Assembly (NCBI GenBank): GCA_017503235.1
Contig: JAFVTL010000086.1
Location: 1 to 59,305 of the forward strand
Length of the DNA: 59,305 bases
Source of the DNA: Bacteroidaceae bacterium
GTDB lineage: Bacteria > Bacteroidota > Bacteroidia > Bacteroidales > Bacteroidaceae
Reading direction: 5' to 3'
Part shown: positions 8,357 through 16,624 of the stretch, in pieces
Layout: every line of letters begins with the position of its first letter
How positions within the stretch are numbered: the first letter of the stretch is position 1
Program-made: the position numbers and the translations under genes
The notes under the pieces: model-generated
Databases searched by the model: none
What the model was told of the DNA's origin: nothing
Seen by the model: the letters and a program-made list of their open reading frames with translations, nothing else

Positions 8357-11206
8357 ATGAAAACAGATTTATTGACCGAACGCCACAATGGCATCCGTGA
8401 AGAAGAACTTCCCATCATGCTTGAGAAGATTGGCGTCAAATCGTTGGATGAACTCATCAAGAAGACCATTCCTTCTAAAATCAGATTGAAGGAACCTTTG
8501 GCTTTGAATGCTCCGATGACTGAACGTGAGTTTGCTGAACACATCAATGAGTTGGCTTCCAAAAACAAGCTCTATACTTCGTACATTGGTATGGGCTGGT
8601 ATGACTCCATCACACCTGCTGTCATCCAACGCAATGTGTTCGAAAATCCAGTGTGGTATACTTCCTATACTCCTTATCAAACAGAAGTGTCGCAAGGGAG
8701 ACTGGAAGCTCTGTTGAACTTCCAGACAATGGTTTCCGACCTTACCGCTATGCCATTGGCCAACTGCTCCCTGCTTGACGAAGCGACAGCATCGGCCGAA
8801 GCGGCAGCTATGATGTATGCCCTTCGCTCACGCGACCAGCAGAAGCGTGGTGCCAGCACTTTGTTTGTTGATGAATGCATCTTCCCACAGAACCTCTCTG
8901 TCATCCGCACACGCGTCATCCCTCAAGGAATGAACATCCAAGTGGGCCGTTATCAAGACCTTGAATTCACAGCTGATATATTTGGTTGCATCATTCAGTA
9001 TCCGAATTCCAATGGTAATGTAGAAGACTATCGCGCTTTCGTTGAAAAGGCTCATGAAAATGGTTGCAAGGTAGCTGTAGATGCAGACATCCTTAGCTTG
9101 GCTTTGTTGGTTCCTCCTGGCGAATGGGGTGCTGACATCGTTTATGGTAGCACTCAGAGAATGGGTATCCCCATGTTTTATGGTGGTCCTTCAGCCGCTT
9201 ATTTCGCAACTCGTGATGAACTCAAGCGCAATATGCCCGGCCGTATCATCGGTCTTTCAAAGGACAAATATGGAAAGATTGCCTATCGAATGGCTCTCCA
9301 AACCCGCGAACAGCACATCAAGCGCGAAAAGGCTACTTCCAACATCTGTACAGCACAAGCTCTTCTAGCCACTATGGCTGGTTTCTATGCCGTATATCAT
9401 GGACAGGAAGGCATCAAGAACATTGCCAAGCGCATCCATAGCTATGCCAACTATTTGAACAAGGCATTGACCAAGTTGGGTTATGTACAGTTGAATGAAC
9501 TCTATTTTGACACTTTGAAATTTGCTCTGCCTGAACATGTTACACCTCAGAAGTTGCGCACCATTGCTTTGAGCAAGGAAGTGAACCTTCGCTATTATGA
9601 AACAGGCGAAGTGGGTATCAGTGTGGATGAAGCTATGGACCTCAAAAAACTGAATGTACTGATTTCCATCTTCTCCATTGCGGCAGAAGAGAATTTCAGC
9701 GAAGTGCTTGAAGTGTCTGAAAGTTCGACCATCAACCGTGATTTGCGTCGCCGCACTTCGTTCCTCACTCATGAAGTGTTCAATTTGTATCACACTGAAA
9801 CTGAGATGATGCGTTATATCAAACGTCTTGAACGCAAGGACATCTCGTTGGCTCATTCCATGATTTCGTTGGGTTCATGCACCATGAAGCTCAATGCCGC
9901 TCAGGAAATGCTCCCGCTCAGCAATGCCGGTTGGATGAACATCCACCCTTATGCACCGGAAGACCAAGCCAAGGGCTATCAGGAACTGATTGAAAATCTG
10001 AGTGAACAGCTGAAAATCATTACAGGATTTGATGGTGTAACTTTGCAACCTAACTCGGGTGCTGCCGGTGAATATGCAGGCCTTCGCATCATTCGTGCTT
10101 ATCAGGAAAGCATCGGTCAGGGACATCGCAACAAGATTCTGATTCCTTCTTCGGCTCATGGTACCAACCCTGCTTCGGCCATCCAATGCGGTTACACAAC
10201 TGTGACTTGTGCTTGCGATGAAAAGGGTAATGTCGATGTAGAAGACCTTCGCGCCAAAGCTGAAGCCAACAAGGATGAGCTGGCTGCGTTGATGATCACT
10301 TATCCTTCGACTCATGGTATCTTTGAACCCGAAATCGCTGAAATCTGCAAGATTATCCACAAATGTGGCGCACAAGTCTATATGGACGGTGCCAATATGA
10401 ATGCTCAGGTGGGATTGACCAATCCGGGAACCATTGGTGCGGATGTATGCCACTTGAACTTGCACAAGACCTTTGCCAGCCCTCATGGTGGTGGCGGTCC
10501 GGGTGTAGGTCCGGTTTGTGTGGCCAAGCATCTGGTGCCTTTCCTTCCGAAGCATGTCATGCTGGGCAATGACCGTAACCAGGTGTCAGCAGCTCCTTAT
10601 GGCAGTGCTGGTATTCTGCCGATTACTTATGGCTACATCTGCATGATGGGTGCTGAAGGACTTGAACGTGCAACGAAGACCGCTATTTTGAGCGCCAATT
10701 ATCTGGCAGCTTGTTTCAAGGACACTTATGGCATTGTCTATACAGGTGCTACCGGCTTTGTAGGCCATGAAATGATTCTTGATTGCCGTTATCTGCACGA
10801 CATGGCCGGAATCAGCGAAAACGATATTGCCAAGCGTCTGATGGACTTCGGATATCATGCTCCAACCCTCTCCTTCCCTGTGCATGGCACTCTGATGATT
10901 GAACCTACTGAAAGTGAAAGCTTGTGGGAACTGGACAACTTCGTGAAGGTGATGCTCACCATCTGGGAAGAAATTCAGGAAGTGAAGGACGGACGCGCTG
11001 ACAAGGAAGACAATGTTCTCATCAATGCTCCTCACCCTGAATATGAGGTGGTGGCCGATGAGTGGAATCACTCCTACAGCCGTGCGAAGGCTGCCTATCC
11101 GATTGATAGTGTGCGCGAAAACAAGTTCTGGGTGAATGTTGCTCGTGTGGACAACACATTGGGCGACCGCAAGTTATTGCCGACCCGTTATGGTAAGTTT
11201 GACTAA
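8357..11206 (+). CDS. gcvP: Glycine dehydrogenase (decarboxylating), P protein
   Basis: PLP enzyme of the glycine cleavage system that decarboxylates glycine and passes the aminomethyl group to the lipoyl H protein. The 949 residues cover the fused alpha and beta halves, typical of the homodimeric type. The N-terminal half has ELASKNKLYTSYIGMGWYD and NASLLDE-like ANCSLLDEATASAEAA; the C-terminal half has SLGSCTMKLNAAQEM, SAHGTNPASA and the PLP-binding HLNLHKTFASPHGGGGPG, whose lysine is residue 704. No gcvT, gcvH or gcvL lies in the window, so the rest of the system is elsewhere. Two hairpins follow the stop. Confidence 0.97.
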   Translation: MKTDLLTERHNGIREEELPIMLEKIGVKSLDELIKKTIPSKIRLKEPLALNAPMTEREFAEHINELASKNKLYTSYIGMGWYDSITPAVIQRNVFENPVWYTSYTPYQTEVSQGRLEALLNFQTMVSDLTAMPLANCSLLDEATASAEAAAMMYALRSRDQQKRGASTLFVDECIFPQNLSVIRTRVIPQGMNIQVGRYQDLEFTADIFGCIIQYPNSNGNVEDYRAFVEKAHENGCKVAVDADILSLALLVPPGEWGADIVYGSTQRMGIPMFYGGPSAAYFATRDELKRNMPGRIIGLSKDKYGKIAYRMALQTREQHIKREKATSNICTAQALLATMAGFYAVYHGQEGIKNIAKRIHSYANYLNKALTKLGYVQLNELYFDTLKFALPEHVTPQKLRTIALSKEVNLRYYETGEVGISVDEAMDLKKLNVLISIFSIAAEENFSEVLEVSESSTINRDLRRRTSFLTHEVFNLYHTETEMMRYIKRLERKDISLAHSMISLGSCTMKLNAAQEMLPLSNAGWMNIHPYAPEDQAKGYQELIENLSEQLKIITGFDGVTLQPNSGAAGEYAGLRIIRAYQESIGQGHRNKILIPSSAHGTNPASAIQCGYTTVTCACDEKGNVDVEDLRAKAEANKDELAALMITYPSTHGIFEPEIAEICKIIHKCGAQVYMDGANMNAQVGLTNPGTIGADVCHLNLHKTFASPHGGGGPGVGPVCVAKHLVPFLPKHVMLGNDRNQVSAAPYGSAGILPITYGYICMMGAEGLERATKTAILSANYLAACFKDTYGIVYTGATGFVGHEMILDCRYLHDMAGISENDIAKRLMDFGYHAPTLSFPVHGTLMIEPTESESLWELDNFVKVMLTIWEEIQEVKDGRADKEDNVLINAPHPEYEVVADEWNHSYSRAKAAYPIDSVRENKFWVNVARVDNTLGDRKLLPTRYGKFD

Positions 11207-11224
11207 CTGAAATTTCTGAATACT

Positions 11225-11303
11225 GAAACCCTGATGCGCTCAGGGTTTCGGATTTGGATAGCATAAACGAAGAGGGCTTGTCTCACGACAGGCCCTCTTC
11301 TTA
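11225..11303. terminator. Double hairpin between gcvP and the deacetylase gene
   Basis: Two stems stand in a row. The first, GAAACCCTGA/TCAGGGTTTC (11225-11249), is perfect over 10 bp. The second, GAAGAGGGCTTGTC with GACAGGCCCTCTTC (11269-11300), has 14 bp with one wobble and a 4-base loop. The region separates convergent genes, so it probably ends transcripts from both sides. Neither stem has a long T run. Confidence 0.65.
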
Positions 11304-11344
11304 CTACTTAGTCTATAAGCCCTTGCGGCTCATTTAAAATTATG

Positions 11345-12061
11345 TCATTCTTTTAATAGGTAGGTATAGATAGTTCCCTTTTCAGGGGTTATGTTCTTAG
11401 CCTTGAACAGTTCGGGCACCGTTACGAATTGATATCCCTGCTCCTTCAGTTGCGGAATGGCAATGTCAAGAGCCTCTACAGTGGCTTCATTGCCCAGCAT
11501 GTCGTGCAACAAATAGATGAGTCCGTCTTTTGCCAAGTCAAGAATACGCTTTGCACGTTCTTGTGCATCGATGCTTGGCACCCAGTCTTCAATGCCCGCA
11601 CCGCTGATGAAAGTCAGGTCGATGGTTTCGTGCATCGTCTGGTTGTGGCTGATATAAGGAGGACGGAAATAGTTTGGTTCCACACCGATATACTTGACAA
11701 TGAGGTCAGTAGTTTTCTGAATCTCCTCTTTCAGTTCTTCTTCGCTTAACTTGGTCATGTCGCCGTGGCTGAACGAGTGGTTCTGTATGTCGCATCCCAT
11801 TTCATATGCACGCTTCATGATGGCTGCGCTTTCATCGTTGATATTTTGCCCTATGACGTAGAATGAACCCTTCACACCATGCTTTTGAAGCATGTCGAGC
11901 ATATGGACGGTGGTAGTGGTATTGGGACCATCGTCAAAGCTCAAGGCGACCATTTTCTGTGTTTCAATGCTTTCAGGGGCTTCCTGAACTTCTGTTTTTT
12001 TGGTTTGTCCACAACCAACGAGCATGCTGGCGGCGGCCAATGTCAGTAATAGTCTTTTCAT
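11345..12061 (-). CDS. Polysaccharide deacetylase-family lipoprotein
   Basis: NodB-homology (CE4) deacetylase of 238 residues, exported and lipid-anchored. The signal ends in LVGC with the lipobox cysteine at residue 17, after MKRLLLTLAAASM. The catalytic motifs are present: SFDDGPN (Asp43, Asp44) and HSFSHGD (His95, His99), then RPPY-like FRPPYISHN and a late LLHDML motif. Family members remove N-acetyl groups from peptidoglycan, chitin-like or other polysaccharide chains; the substrate cannot be told here. It is monocistronic, convergent with gcvP, and has TATATTTG (12100-12107, minus strand) upstream. Confidence 0.9.
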   Translation of the reverse strand: MKRLLLTLAAASMLVGCGQTKKTEVQEAPESIETQKMVALSFDDGPNTTTTVHMLDMLQKHGVKGSFYVIGQNINDESAAIMKRAYEMGCDIQNHSFSHGDMTKLSEEELKEEIQKTTDLIVKYIGVEPNYFRPPYISHNQTMHETIDLTFISGAGIEDWVPSIDAQERAKRILDLAKDGLIYLLHDMLGNEATVEALDIAIPQLKEQGYQFVTVPELFKAKNITPEKGTIYTYLLKE

Positions 12062-12099
12062 ACGTTTTGTTTTCTTTAAAAATTATTGGCCCAAAAGTA

Positions 12100-12107
12100 C
12101 AAATATA
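12100..12107 (-). promoter_or_regulatory. -7 element of the deacetylase lipoprotein gene
   Basis: TATATTTG on the minus strand, 39 bases before the ATG at 12061. A second candidate, TACTTTTG, lies at 12092-12099 immediately beside it. No clear -33 element was found for either. Confidence 0.45.
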
Positions 12108-12174
12108 TTTTAATATTCAAACCGATGCACCTGCTTTTTTGTTATGAAACAGCAAAATCTATACCTTATAATAT

Positions 12175-12780
12175 ATGTCTTATAATTGTTTCTTACAGGC
12201 GCTGGAGAATCGGAGGAGTTATTACAAACTGGCTCCGGAATCGAATGTGACCGACGATGAAATTGTTTCTGCCTTGCACGATGTGATACGTCACATGCCT
12301 TCGGCCTATCATTCTCAATCCACCCGACTGGTGTTGTTGCTGGGCAATGAGCACAAGGCTTTGTGGACTATTGTGAAGGAGATTCTCAGCAAGGAGGTGC
12401 CTCCTGCTGTGTTTGTCCGCACAGAGTCGAAGATTGATTCGAGCTTTGCATCAGGACACGGCACAGTGCTGTTCTTTGAAGATCAGCTGGTGGTGGAAAG
12501 CATGGTGAGCAAATTCCCCCTTTATGGCCGCAATTTCCCACTTTGGTCGCAACACACCTCGGCCATGCATCAGTTTGCTGTATGGACTTTGTTGGAAGAA
12601 ATGGGATTTGGCGCTTCGTTGCAACATTACAATCCGTTGATTGACAAAGAGGTAAAGTCGCGCTGGCATTTGCCCGAAGAGTGGAAACTGATTGCACAAC
12701 TGCCGTTTGGATTGCCACTGGATACGCCAGAGCCCAAGAAGTATGTGGATGCGAGCCGAAGGGTGATTGTGTTAAAATAG
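12175..12780 (+). CDS. Nitroreductase-family protein, YdhG/HBN-like
   Basis: Predicted FMN-dependent oxidoreductase of 201 residues. The N-terminal LENRRSYYKLAPESNVTDDEI, HMPSAYHSQSTRLVLLLG and the mid-protein NFPLWSQHTSAMHQFAVWTLLEEMGFGASLQHYNP match the nitroreductase-like family related to fungal frm2/hbn1, in which flavin-phosphate contacts come from the early NRRS and from the GFGASLQHY region. Family members reduce nitro compounds or quinones; the physiological substrate is not known. It is divergent from the deacetylase gene. Confidence 0.85.
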   Translation: MSYNCFLQALENRRSYYKLAPESNVTDDEIVSALHDVIRHMPSAYHSQSTRLVLLLGNEHKALWTIVKEILSKEVPPAVFVRTESKIDSSFASGHGTVLFFEDQLVVESMVSKFPLYGRNFPLWSQHTSAMHQFAVWTLLEEMGFGASLQHYNPLIDKEVKSRWHLPEEWKLIAQLPFGLPLDTPEPKKYVDASRRVIVLK

Positions 12781-12825
12781 GATGCGGTGAGGGATAAAAA
12801 ATTTAGTAAACTTGTTTTCTTTCAC

Positions 12826-12833
12826 TATCTTTG
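12826..12833 (+). promoter_or_regulatory. -7 element before the methyltransferase gene
   Basis: TATCTTTG, 17 bases before the ATG at 12851. This supports starting the methyltransferase at 12851: the frame continues upstream, but an earlier start would include the promoter. Confidence 0.55.
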
Positions 12834-12850
12834 CACGAAAAGCGAAGAAA

Positions 12851-13588
12851 ATGACAAAATCCACCTTACTCACTCCGGCCAAGGACCCCATGGGAGCCGC
12901 CATTGCCGACTACTTCAAGCATGGAAAAGCAGCTCGTCTGCGTGTGTTTTCATCCCAGTTTGAAGAGGATGAAATTCCAGTCAGCCAACTTTTCCGAAAT
13001 CTTGACATGATGCCTGCCATTGAACAGAAGGCCTTGCAACTGGCAAAAGGAAGGATTCTGGATTGTGGAGCTGGGAGCGGTTGCCATTCATTGGCTCTGC
13101 AAGAGATGGGAAAGGAAGATGTCATGGCCATTGACATTTCCCCTCTCTCGGTGGAAGTGATGCAACAGCGCGGAGTGAAGCAAGTCGTTCAAGCTGACTT
13201 CTTCGACGAAAGATTTGTGGGAAAGTTTGACACCATCCTGATGTTGATGAATGGTTCGGGCATTATAGGAAAACTTCAACGGATGGATTTATTCTTTCAG
13301 AGAGCCAAACAGTTACTGAATGTAGGTGGTTGTATTTTGATGGATTCCAGCGACCTCCGCTACCTGTTTGAAGATGAAGATGGAAGTTTCCTTGTCGACC
13401 TTGCCGGCGACTATTATGGCGAGATTGACTACCAAATGCAGTATAAAAACATTCGAGGTGACGAGTTCGACTGGCTGTATGTGGACTTCTCCACCCTTTC
13501 CTATTATGCCACCCGCAATGGATTCAAAGCAGAATGCTTGTATGAGGGTTCACATTATGACTATTTGGCTTCTTTGTCGCTGGTTTAA
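12851..13588 (+). CDS. Class I SAM-dependent methyltransferase
   Basis: Predicted methyltransferase of 245 residues. Motif I is ILDCGAGSGCHSLALQEMG, motif II carries the acidic residue in VMAIDISPLSVEVM, and motif IV is FDTILMLMNGSGIIG. The N-terminal segment (AIADYFKHGKAARLRVFSS) and the C-terminal beta strands match an uncharacterised Bacteroidetes family annotated only as methyltransferase; the substrate is unknown. The start at 12851 was chosen because a TATCTTTG promoter element lies at 12826-12833. Transcription seems to end before a 180-bp hairpin repeat region. Confidence 0.82.
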   Translation: MTKSTLLTPAKDPMGAAIADYFKHGKAARLRVFSSQFEEDEIPVSQLFRNLDMMPAIEQKALQLAKGRILDCGAGSGCHSLALQEMGKEDVMAIDISPLSVEVMQQRGVKQVVQADFFDERFVGKFDTILMLMNGSGIIGKLQRMDLFFQRAKQLLNVGGCILMDSSDLRYLFEDEDGSFLVDLAGDYYGEIDYQMQYKNIRGDEFDWLYVDFSTLSYYATRNGFKAECLYEGSHYDYLASLSLV

Positions 13589-13766
13589 CTTACTGAATGT
13601 AGTAACCTATATTTACAGAGTTCATTGATTTTATCGATGAAATGGGGCTTTTTTGAAGCATGGTACAAAATCTCAATTCATTGTTCTTTCATCAAATTGT
13701 CAATCTGTTAATTTTTACAGTTAATATAGTGACTACCTTTTTTGAAAGAAAAGAAACATCAATTAC

Positions 13767-13952
13767 TCGGTCAGTAGGGTCAGTTGGTCAGTAGGTCAGT
13801 TATTTTTAGTCACTTTTCCAGCTTTTTGTAATGTAAAGAAATTTTTATTATATATATATTATATATATAATAAATTTAATGCCTTAGTATTTTATCCGCA
13901 TGATTTTCCATTTTTAATAACTGACCAACTGACCTACTGACCTACTGACCGA
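13767..13952. repeat. Long inverted repeat built from ggtcagt units
   Basis: The left arm (13767-13803) and right arm (13916-13952) are about 37-bp inverted copies made of tandem heptamer-like units (ggtcagta / ggtcagtt). They enclose an AT-rich core whose centre, at about 13839-13878, is itself a near-perfect palindrome of alternating TA. The whole folds into one stem of roughly 180 nt. It resembles a miniature inverted-repeat element more than a terminator. Confidence 0.75.
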
Positions 13953-13987
13953 TGAAACTTTTTTTGAAAAAATAATTGCTGAAATAC

Positions 13988-14019
13988 TTGACAAGTGGGT
14001 CTGCAGAATCGTATCTTCG
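13988..14019 (+). promoter_or_regulatory. Candidate promoter of the yqgE transcript
   Basis: TTG (13988-13990), 21 bases, TATCTTCG (14012-14019), one base off the -7 consensus. Transcription from here would give yqgE an unusually long leader of about 280 nt. Confidence 0.5.
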
Positions 14020-14094
14020 CAGCGTAGGTCAGGACAAACAATCCTCACTCCCCACCACCCACTTTCTTTATTACTATATATATGTTGGGCTTCC

Positions 14095-14133
14095 ATAAAA
14101 CTATACTTTGTCACGCAGAAAGCGTAGTTTTAT
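14095..14133. repeat. Dispersed hairpin repeat in the yqgE leader
   Basis: ATAAAACTATACTTT and AAAGCGTAGTTTTAT pair over 15 positions with one mismatch and one wobble, around a short loop. The 3' arm shares aaagcRtagttttatcc with the tandem repeat at 1592-1635. Confidence 0.65.
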
Positions 14134-14304
14134 CCCAAACAAACCAATGTTTTACTGCGGACAGAATTTAATCAACCAAACAATCAAACCCCATGAAACG
14201 AAAAAACTTCAGCAGTTGCTTGCATATGAACAGAAATCCACTTATATTAGATGAGATTTTGTGAAACGCCATTATTTGAACACCTTAAATCGAGTACGAA
14301 AGCC

Positions 14305-14895
14305 ATGGATATGAGCATCTTCCAAATAGAATCGAACAAGATGAAGCCACAAGCCGGCAGCATCCTCATATCGGCACCCTTTCTGCGCGACTATCACTTT
14401 GCACGCTCGGTGGTTCTTCTGGTCGAACACAACGAAGAAGGCAGCATGGGCATCGTACTGAACAAGAAGTTCAACTATCAGATAAACCTCGACGAGCTGG
14501 TGCCTGAACTCGAGTTCATGCCCAAGATTCCGGTGTACAAGGGAGGCCCTGTGAGTCGCGACATCCTTTTCTACCTCCATACCCTACACGACCTTGAGGG
14601 AGCGGTTTCGCTGGGAAACGGACTTTATCTGAACGGCAACTTCGACCAACTGAAACAATACATCCTCGATGGAAATCCGGTGGAGGGAGTCATCCGATTC
14701 TTTACCGGTTATGCCGGATGGGATGCCGGTCAGTTGGAAAAGGAAATTGAGGAAAACAACTGGTTGGTGGCCACCTCTGAAGACCACGACCTGCTGAATC
14801 CTTATCTGAATGATTACTGGAAGTTGAGCTTGTACAAAATGGGCGGGAAATATGCCATCTGGTCGCGCTATCCGCAATTCCCGACACTGAACTGA
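14305..14895 (+). CDS. YqgE/AlgH family protein
   Basis: A 196-residue member of the YqgE/AlgH (DUF179) family, cytosolic and of uncertain function. Family marks are GSILISAPFLRDYHFARSVVLLVEH near the start, GSMGIVLNK, YKGGPVSRDILFYLHT, and the C-terminal FTGYAGWDAGQLEKEI with WLVA. The frame is open to an ATG at 14251; the start at 14305 (MDMSIFQIES) gives the usual length. It lies behind an unusually long leader with a hairpin and a short upstream reading frame. The next gene is convergent, 13 bases away. Confidence 0.88.
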   Translation: MDMSIFQIESNKMKPQAGSILISAPFLRDYHFARSVVLLVEHNEEGSMGIVLNKKFNYQINLDELVPELEFMPKIPVYKGGPVSRDILFYLHTLHDLEGAVSLGNGLYLNGNFDQLKQYILDGNPVEGVIRFFTGYAGWDAGQLEKEIEENNWLVATSEDHDLLNPYLNDYWKLSLYKMGGKYAIWSRYPQFPTLN

Positions 14896-14908
14896 CCCTC
14901 GCCAGCCG

Positions 14909-15427
14909 TCAAGGCACGAGTTGCATCACCACTACATCCGAGTAACTATCCCCCACGCGAATCCATTCCTTGAGGGTAGCCACCATCTCGTAGCCGGCTT
15001 TTCTGAACAAAGCCTGAGCCGCCCGATTGCCGGTCAGTGCTGAAGCATGCAGCTGATGAAGTCCCAAATAGCCGAATGCATATTCATGAAGCATCTGGAG
15101 CGCCAAGGTTCCCAACCCCTTGCCGCGATGCTCGGGAGCAATGACAATGCCCACTTCGGCGCGGTTGTGGAAAGGCTCGAAACGAAACAGGTCGACAATG
15201 CCCACCACTTCGTCCAAATCATCCACCATCATGAGGCGCAACTGGCGGTCGATGTAGATGTCATTGCGGTTGGTGGCAATGTAATCCTTCAGATAGAACC
15301 GCGAATAAGGGCCGGTGGGATTGCTCGTCTCCCACAACGAAGGCTCATTCTCGAAGCGGTACATCGCATCAAGATCCTCCGGCTCAGGAGCACGCAGCTT
15401 GTATCCGTTACGCATCAGCATCTTCAT
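14909..15427 (-). CDS. GNAT-family N-acetyltransferase, RimJ/SpeG-like
   Basis: Acetyl-CoA-dependent acyltransferase of 172 residues. The N-terminus NGYKLRAPEPEDLDAMYRFENEPSLWE is typical of the RimJ/RimL/SpeG branch. Motif A, the CoA pyrophosphate loop, is VIAPEHRGKGLGTLALQML, and motif B is LHASALTGNRAAQALFRKAGYE. Substrates in this branch include ribosomal protein N-termini, polyamines and antibiotics; this one cannot be assigned. It begins 5 bases after the stop of the membrane-protein gene on the same strand, and recR lies upstream of that, so the three look like one transcript. Confidence 0.88.
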   Translation of the reverse strand: MKMLMRNGYKLRAPEPEDLDAMYRFENEPSLWETSNPTGPYSRFYLKDYIATNRNDIYIDRQLRLMMVDDLDEVVGIVDLFRFEPFHNRAEVGIVIAPEHRGKGLGTLALQMLHEYAFGYLGLHQLHASALTGNRAAQALFRKAGYEMVATLKEWIRVGDSYSDVVVMQLVP

Positions 15428-15432
15428 GGCAA

Positions 15433-15891
15433 TCAGTCGTTTATGTCCTCCGGAAGGTCGAGTTCAGCCAACAGGCGCTTGCGGCTCGGCACACAGAAGA
15501 GCGAAGCGATGAGCGCCATGCAGGCACAGAACAGCCCCGAGGTGTTGAGCGTGAGATAATAGAAGGATATGCCGAGAATGGCCGGTGCCATCAGCAGAGC
15601 CAGACGCACTTCACTCCACAAGCGGTAGCTCTTCAAAGCTTCCTGCAGGGGAAGTTCCTTGATGCGCTTCACAAGATTGAGGCTGAACAGACGCAGCGAA
15701 AGTGGTATGAGACAGACGGTGAGCAGGATGCAGACACTCTGCAGAATGTACTCCATGCGGGCATCACCTGCATAGGTTCCTTCCGTCAATGCGCCCGTTT
15801 CGTAGAGCACTACCAACAGCAAGGGTACCGCCCACAAGCCCAGATATTCGGACTTCAGAAAGTTGAGAAGTTTTTTGATTTCTTTATTCAT
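15433..15891 (-). CDS. Membrane protein of unknown function
   Basis: A 152-residue protein with four predicted membrane helices (about 18-32, 48-70, 98-113 and 117-131) and short charged ends (MNKEIKKLLNFLKSE and LAELDLPEDIND). I recognise no family motif. The frame is open further upstream into the recR 3' end, but the ATG at 15891 starts 25 bases after the recR stop and gives a normal N-terminus. It lies between recR and the acetyltransferase on one strand and is probably co-transcribed with them. Confidence 0.75.
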   Translation of the reverse strand: MNKEIKKLLNFLKSEYLGLWAVPLLLVVLYETGALTEGTYAGDARMEYILQSVCILLTVCLIPLSLRLFSLNLVKRIKELPLQEALKSYRLWSEVRLALLMAPAILGISFYYLTLNTSGLFCACMALIASLFCVPSRKRLLAELDLPEDIND

Positions 15892-15916
15892 ATCTATTTG
15901 TAGTTCAATCGTTTGC

Positions 15917-16534
15917 TTATACATTTCCAGTGAACAAAGTGCGGTTGACAATGGAGCGTCCCAAGGTCACTTCGTCAGTGTATTGCAGCTCGTCGCCAAT
16001 GGAAATTCCTCGTGCAATGACACTTATTTTCACATCATAAGGCGCCAGTTTGCGAAAGATGTAGAAATTGGTGGTATCCCCTTCCATGGTAGAACTCAAT
16101 GCCAGAATCACCTCTTTCACTCCCCCGGCCTTCACTCGCTCCACCAGGCTCTCAATCTCGAGGTCAGAAGGTCCGATACCATCCATGGGCGAGATGATTC
16201 CTCCCAGCACATGATACACTCCATTGAACTGCTGGGTAGCTTCCACCGCCATCACATCGCGCACACTCTCCACCACACACACGGTTGAAGCATCGCGCTT
16301 GGGATTGTCACAGATGAGACAAACCTCCGTGTCCGACAGGTTGTGGCACACTTTGCAATACTTCACTTCACGCTTCAAGGTCACAATGGCATTGCCAAAG
16401 TTTTCCACCATGGCATCGTCCTGTTTCAACAGGTGCAGCACCAGTCGCATGGCCGTCTTGCGTCCGATACCAGGAAGTTTCGAAAACTCTCCCACAGCCC
16501 TTTCGAGCAGCAGGGATGGATATTGTTGGTTCAT
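15917..16534 (-). CDS. recR: Recombination mediator RecR
   Basis: RecR works with RecO (and RecF) to load RecA on gapped DNA. The 205 residues have the family order: helix-hairpin-helix [21 protein letters not shown], the zinc finger with C60, C63, C72 and C75, and the Toprim domain with the acidic VVES and a conserved glutamate in [11 protein letters not shown]. The frame is open upstream, but MNQQYPSLL at 16534 is the family start and lies behind TATATTTG at 16562-16569 (minus strand). It heads a probable transcript with the membrane protein and the acetyltransferase. Confidence 0.96.
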   Translation of the reverse strand: MNQQYPSLLLERAVGEFSKLPGIGRKTAMRLVLHLLKQDDAMVENFGNAIVTLKREVKYCKVCHNLSDTEVCLICDNPKRDASTVCVVESVRDVMAVEATQQFNGVYHVLGGIISPMDGIGPSDLEIESLVERVKAGGVKEVILALSSTMEGDTTNFYIFRKLAPYDVKISVIARGISIGDELQYTDEVTLGRSIVNRTLFTGNV

Positions 16535-16561
16535 TCTATTCTTATACGTGCTTAATGTTTG

Positions 16562-16600
16562 CAAATATAGTGTATTTTCAAGGGTTTTTCCGTACATTTG
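16562..16600. promoter_or_regulatory. Divergent -7 elements for recR and the sodium symporter
   Basis: TATATTTG on the minus strand (16562-16569) lies 28 bases before recR; TACATTTG on the plus strand (16593-16600) lies 24 bases before the symporter ATG. The two promoters share the same 40 bases. Confidence 0.55.
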
Positions 16601-16624
16601 CAAAGAAAATATCATTTAGGAAAC

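Larger units (their letters stand above)
13589..14304. other. 716-base gene-free stretch with hairpin repeats and a long yqgE leader
   Basis: No credible protein gene of normal size was found. The stretch holds a long inverted repeat (13767-13952), a promoter (13988-14019), a dispersed hairpin repeat (14095-14133) and a possible 23-codon reading frame at 14193-14264 (MKRKNFSSCLH...), all upstream of yqgE. Confidence 0.7.

Noticed and set aside
13589..14304. Invertible promoter between methyltransferase and yqgE
   Set aside because: The inverted arms enclose only an AT-rich core with no promoter; the candidate promoter lies outside the arms, so inversion would not switch it.
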